Origin: Lampris incognitus
Lineage: Eukaryota > Chordata > Actinopteri > Lampriformes > Lampridae
Assembly: GCF_029633865.1 (NCBI RefSeq)
Contig: NC_079212.1
Location: forward strand, 147,080,845-147,144,844
Length of the DNA: 64,000 nucleotides
Direction: 5' to 3'
Numbering within the stretch: the first letter of the stretch is position 1; every line of letters begins with the position of its first letter. The notes beneath the pieces were generated by a model. The model saw nothing but the letters and a program-made list of their open reading frames with translations. It ran no database searches and was not told the origin of the DNA. The position numbers and the translations under genes were made by a program. Positions 60,750 to 64,000 of the stretch are shown one piece after another.

Positions 60750-61142
60750 TATGGGCGGTATGGTGGCGCAGTGGTTAGCATGGTCGCCTCACAGCAAGAA
60801 GGTCCTGGGTTTGAGCCCCGCGGTAGTCCAGCCTTGGGGGTCGTCCCGGGTCGTCCTCTGTGTGGAGTTTGCATGTTCTCCCCGTGTCTGTGTGGGTTTC
60901 CTCCGGGGGCTCCGAATTCCTCCCACAGTCCAAAGACATGTAGGTCAGGTGAATCGGCCGTACTACACTGTCCCTAGGTGTGAATGTGTGTGTGTGTGTG
61001 TGTGTGTGTGTCGGCCCTATGATGGACTGGCGGCCTGTCCAGGGTGTCTCCCCACCTGCCTCCCAATGACTGCTGGGATAGGCTCCAGAGTCCCCATGAC
61101 CCTGAGAGCAGGATAAGCAGTTTGGATAGTGGATGGATGGAT
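60750..61142 (+). mobile_element. tRNA-derived SINE, family B
   Basis: Head GGGCGGTATGGTGGCGCAGT with A box, GGTTTGAGCCCCGCGG as B box, the family B body, an internal (TG)n run at 60990-61010, and a GGATGGATGGATA tail. In atp2b2 intron and followed directly by a family A SINE. Confidence 0.87.
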
Positions 61143-61179
61143 ATGTTAACATATGTGTTATATACTTTAAAAGCAAGAG

Positions 61180-62006
<827 letters not shown>

Positions 62007-62157
62007 TCATGGATTCATGCTCATGTGGAGGTAAAACATGTTTGGTTTTTTTTTAATCTAATTTATTTGTTTATTTTTTCTCTCTCTAGAAAAGTTTTTC
62101 TCTGTAGTCTTTCCTCATCTGAGCTGAGGTGTAACACAGAGGGTGTGTATGGTTAAC

Positions 62158-63505
62158 TGTGCCTACTGCTTCCTGTGTCATGTCTACTGCTTCCTGTGTC
62201 ATGTCTAGAGGTTCCCGTGTCATGTCTACTGCTTCCTGTGTCATGTCTAGTGTTTCCTGTGTCATGTCTGCTGCTTCCTGTGTCATGTCTAGTGTTTCCT
62301 GTGTCATGTCTGCTGCTTCCTGTGTCATGTCTAGTGTTTCCTGTGTCATGTCTGCTGCTTCCTGTGTCATGTCTAGTGTTTCCTGTGTCATGTCTACTGC
62401 TTCCTGTGTCATGTCTAGAGGTTCCCGTGTCATGTCTACTGCTTCCTGTGTCATGTCTAGTGTTTCCTGTGTCATGTCTGCTGCTTCCTGTGTCATGTCT
62501 AGTGTTTCCTGTGTCATGTCTAGTGTTTCCTGTGTCATGTCTAGTGTTTCCTGTGTCATGTCTGCTGCTTCCTGTGTCATGTCTAGTGTTTCCTGTGTCA
62601 TGTCCGCTGCTTCCTGTGTCATGTCTAGTGTTTCCTGTGTCATGTCTGCTGCTTCCTGTGTCATGTCTAGTGTTTCCTGTGTCATGTCTGCTGCTTCCTG
62701 TGTCATGTCTAGTGTTTCCTGTGTCATGTCTGCTGCTTCCTGTGTCATGTCTAGTGTTTCCTGTGTCATGTCTGCTGCTTCCTGTGCCATGTCTACTGCT
62801 TCCTGTGTCATGTCTGCTGCTTCCTGTGTCATGTCTAGTGTTTCCTGTGTCATGTCTGCTGCTTCCTGTGTCATGTCTAGTGTTTCCTGTGTCATGTCTG
62901 CTGCTTCCTGTGCCATGTCTACTGCTTCCTGTGTCATGTCTGCTGCTTCCTGTGTCATGTCTGCTGCTTCCTGTGTCATGTCTAGTGTTTCCTGTGTCAT
63001 GTCTGCTGTTTCCTGTGTCATGTCTAGTGTTTCCTGTGTCATGTCTGCTGCTTCCTGTGTCATGTCTAGTGTTTCCTGTGTCATGTCTGCTGTTTCCTGT
63101 GTCGTGTTTACTGTTGCTGTGCCATGTCTGCTGCTTCCTGTGCCATGTCTACTGCTTCCTGTGTCATGTCTGCTGCTTCCTGTGTCATGTCTAGTGTTTC
63201 CTGTGTCATGTCTGCTGCTTCCTGTGTCATGTCTAGTGTTTCCTGTGTCATGTCTGCTGCTTCCTGTGCCATGTCTACTGCTTCCTGTGTCATGTCTGCT
63301 GCTTCCTGTGTCATGTCTGCTGCTTCCTGTGTCATGTCTAGTGTTTCCTGTGTCATGTCTGCTGTTTCCTGTGTCATGTCTAGTGTTTCCTGTGTCATGT
63401 CTGCTGCTTCCTGTGTCATGTCTAGTGTTTCCTGTGTCATGTCTGCTGTTTCCTGTGTCGTGTTTACTGTTGCTGTGCCATGTCTACTGCTTCCTGGGTC
63501 ATGTC
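62158..63505. repeat. 21-bp minisatellite (about 63 units)
   Basis: Unit TCATGTCTGCTGCTTCCTGT then G, alternating with TCTAGTGTTTCCTGTG units to give a common 42-bp dimer. A composite block ending GTGTTTACTGTTGCTGTGCC recurs 356 bp apart (63101 and 63457), so the end was duplicated as a segment. 21 is a multiple of three, so frames of 330-461 codons are open on both strands. Confidence 0.96.
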
Positions 63506-63759
63506 ACGTCTTCTGAGCACCACTGTGACTGGAAACACACATGACTGAATATATGCGACCTGCCAGGTGACACAGACACACAAAGAGACTTCTATTTGTG
63601 TTGTGTTGTGTGTGGTCCAGTTGTGTTGTGTTGTGATCTAGTTGTGTTGTGTGTGGCCTAGTTGTGTTGTGTGTAGTGGACTGATCCCTCGTCACTCCTG
63701 ATACGACCTGAACCACACAAACATATGAACTCTTTTTCACTGGCTTTCACCACGCTGGC

Positions 63760-63761
<2 letters not shown>

Positions 63762-63797
<36 letters not shown>
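63762..63797. repeat. (CA)n microsatellite
   Basis: About 18 CA units in atp2b2 intron near the right edge. The remaining 200 bp to the window end show nothing recognisable. Confidence 0.95.
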
Positions 63798-63801
<4 letters not shown>

Positions 63802-64000
63802 GGTCACCAGCCGGGGAACACAACACCCCCATCTACAGAAACACAACAGCCTTGATACTGTCAATATGTGTAGATAAAACATGAACCCTCCTTTGTTAGA
63901 AGAATCTCATTTTATTTCTCATTAAAAAAACTGAGCTTGCCCACTAGATGAAAACTGATGAAAGTAGCCATAGGAGCCCACTAGGGGGAGCTCTTCATCT

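Noticed and set aside
62086..63544. Open frames up to 461 codons (CVMSAAS-, MTQETLD-type repeats)
   Set aside because: Translations of the 21-bp minisatellite within an atp2b2 intron, open on both strands, with no other sign of coding.

Overview
The window looks like nuclear DNA of a ray-finned fish. Vertebrate multi-exon genes with GT-AG introns are spread through DNA full of teleost-type mobile elements: tRNA-headed SINEs, Tc1 elements, Penelope-like elements, a vertebrate copia element, L2-like and other LINEs, foldback MITEs and very long minisatellites. No prokaryotic, organellar or CRISPR features were seen. The species cannot be named from the sequence.

Two host genes are supported, both on the minus strand and both cut by the window edges. 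At the left (1642-10374, with a likely non-coding first exon near 10983) are the first four coding exons of a sodium- and chloride-dependent GABA transporter, best matched to GAT-3 (slc6a11). Its remaining exons lie left of base 1. At the right (43025-61940) are the last seven exons of a plasma-membrane Ca2+-ATPase, best matched to PMCA2 (atp2b2). They run from the hinge before TM5 to the PDZ-binding C-terminus and include the alternatively spliced 'site C' exon. Its earlier exons lie beyond base 64000. SLC6A11 and ATP2B2 are neighbours in human 3p25, which supports both calls, but here the genes are in tandem rather than head to head.

Layout. 1-10.4 kb: slc6a11 exons separated by SINEs, gypsy, Penelope and LINE remnants; the end of the first coding exon has been amplified into a 41-bp minisatellite. 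11-40 kb: intergenic, holding a copia retrotransposon (14.4-20.4 kb) with a Penelope-like element nested in its gag, a 4.7-kb 47-bp minisatellite (24.1-28.8 kb), an apparently intact Tc1-type transposon (31.5-33.1 kb), a palindromic MITE swollen by a 24-bp minisatellite (35.5-36.9 kb) and a TTAA-flanked element with a THAP fragment (36.9-37.4 kb). 40.4-43 kb: probable atp2b2 3' UTR. 43-55 kb: a 12-kb atp2b2 intron with two LINE remnants, a 570-bp palindrome and two minisatellites. 55-62 kb: clustered atp2b2 exons with an array of 22 CCAAT boxes in one intron. 62-63.5 kb: a 21-bp minisatellite in the next intron.

The two host genes would act in the nervous system: GAT-3 clears GABA, and PMCA2 exports Ca2+ from neurons and hair cells. 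Nothing in the sequence shows a shared regulatory system. The most unusual observations are the exon-derived array of decoy splice donors in slc6a11, the copia element primed by the anticodon arm of initiator tRNA, the DD38E Tc1 element with an open transposase, and minisatellites born inside other elements.
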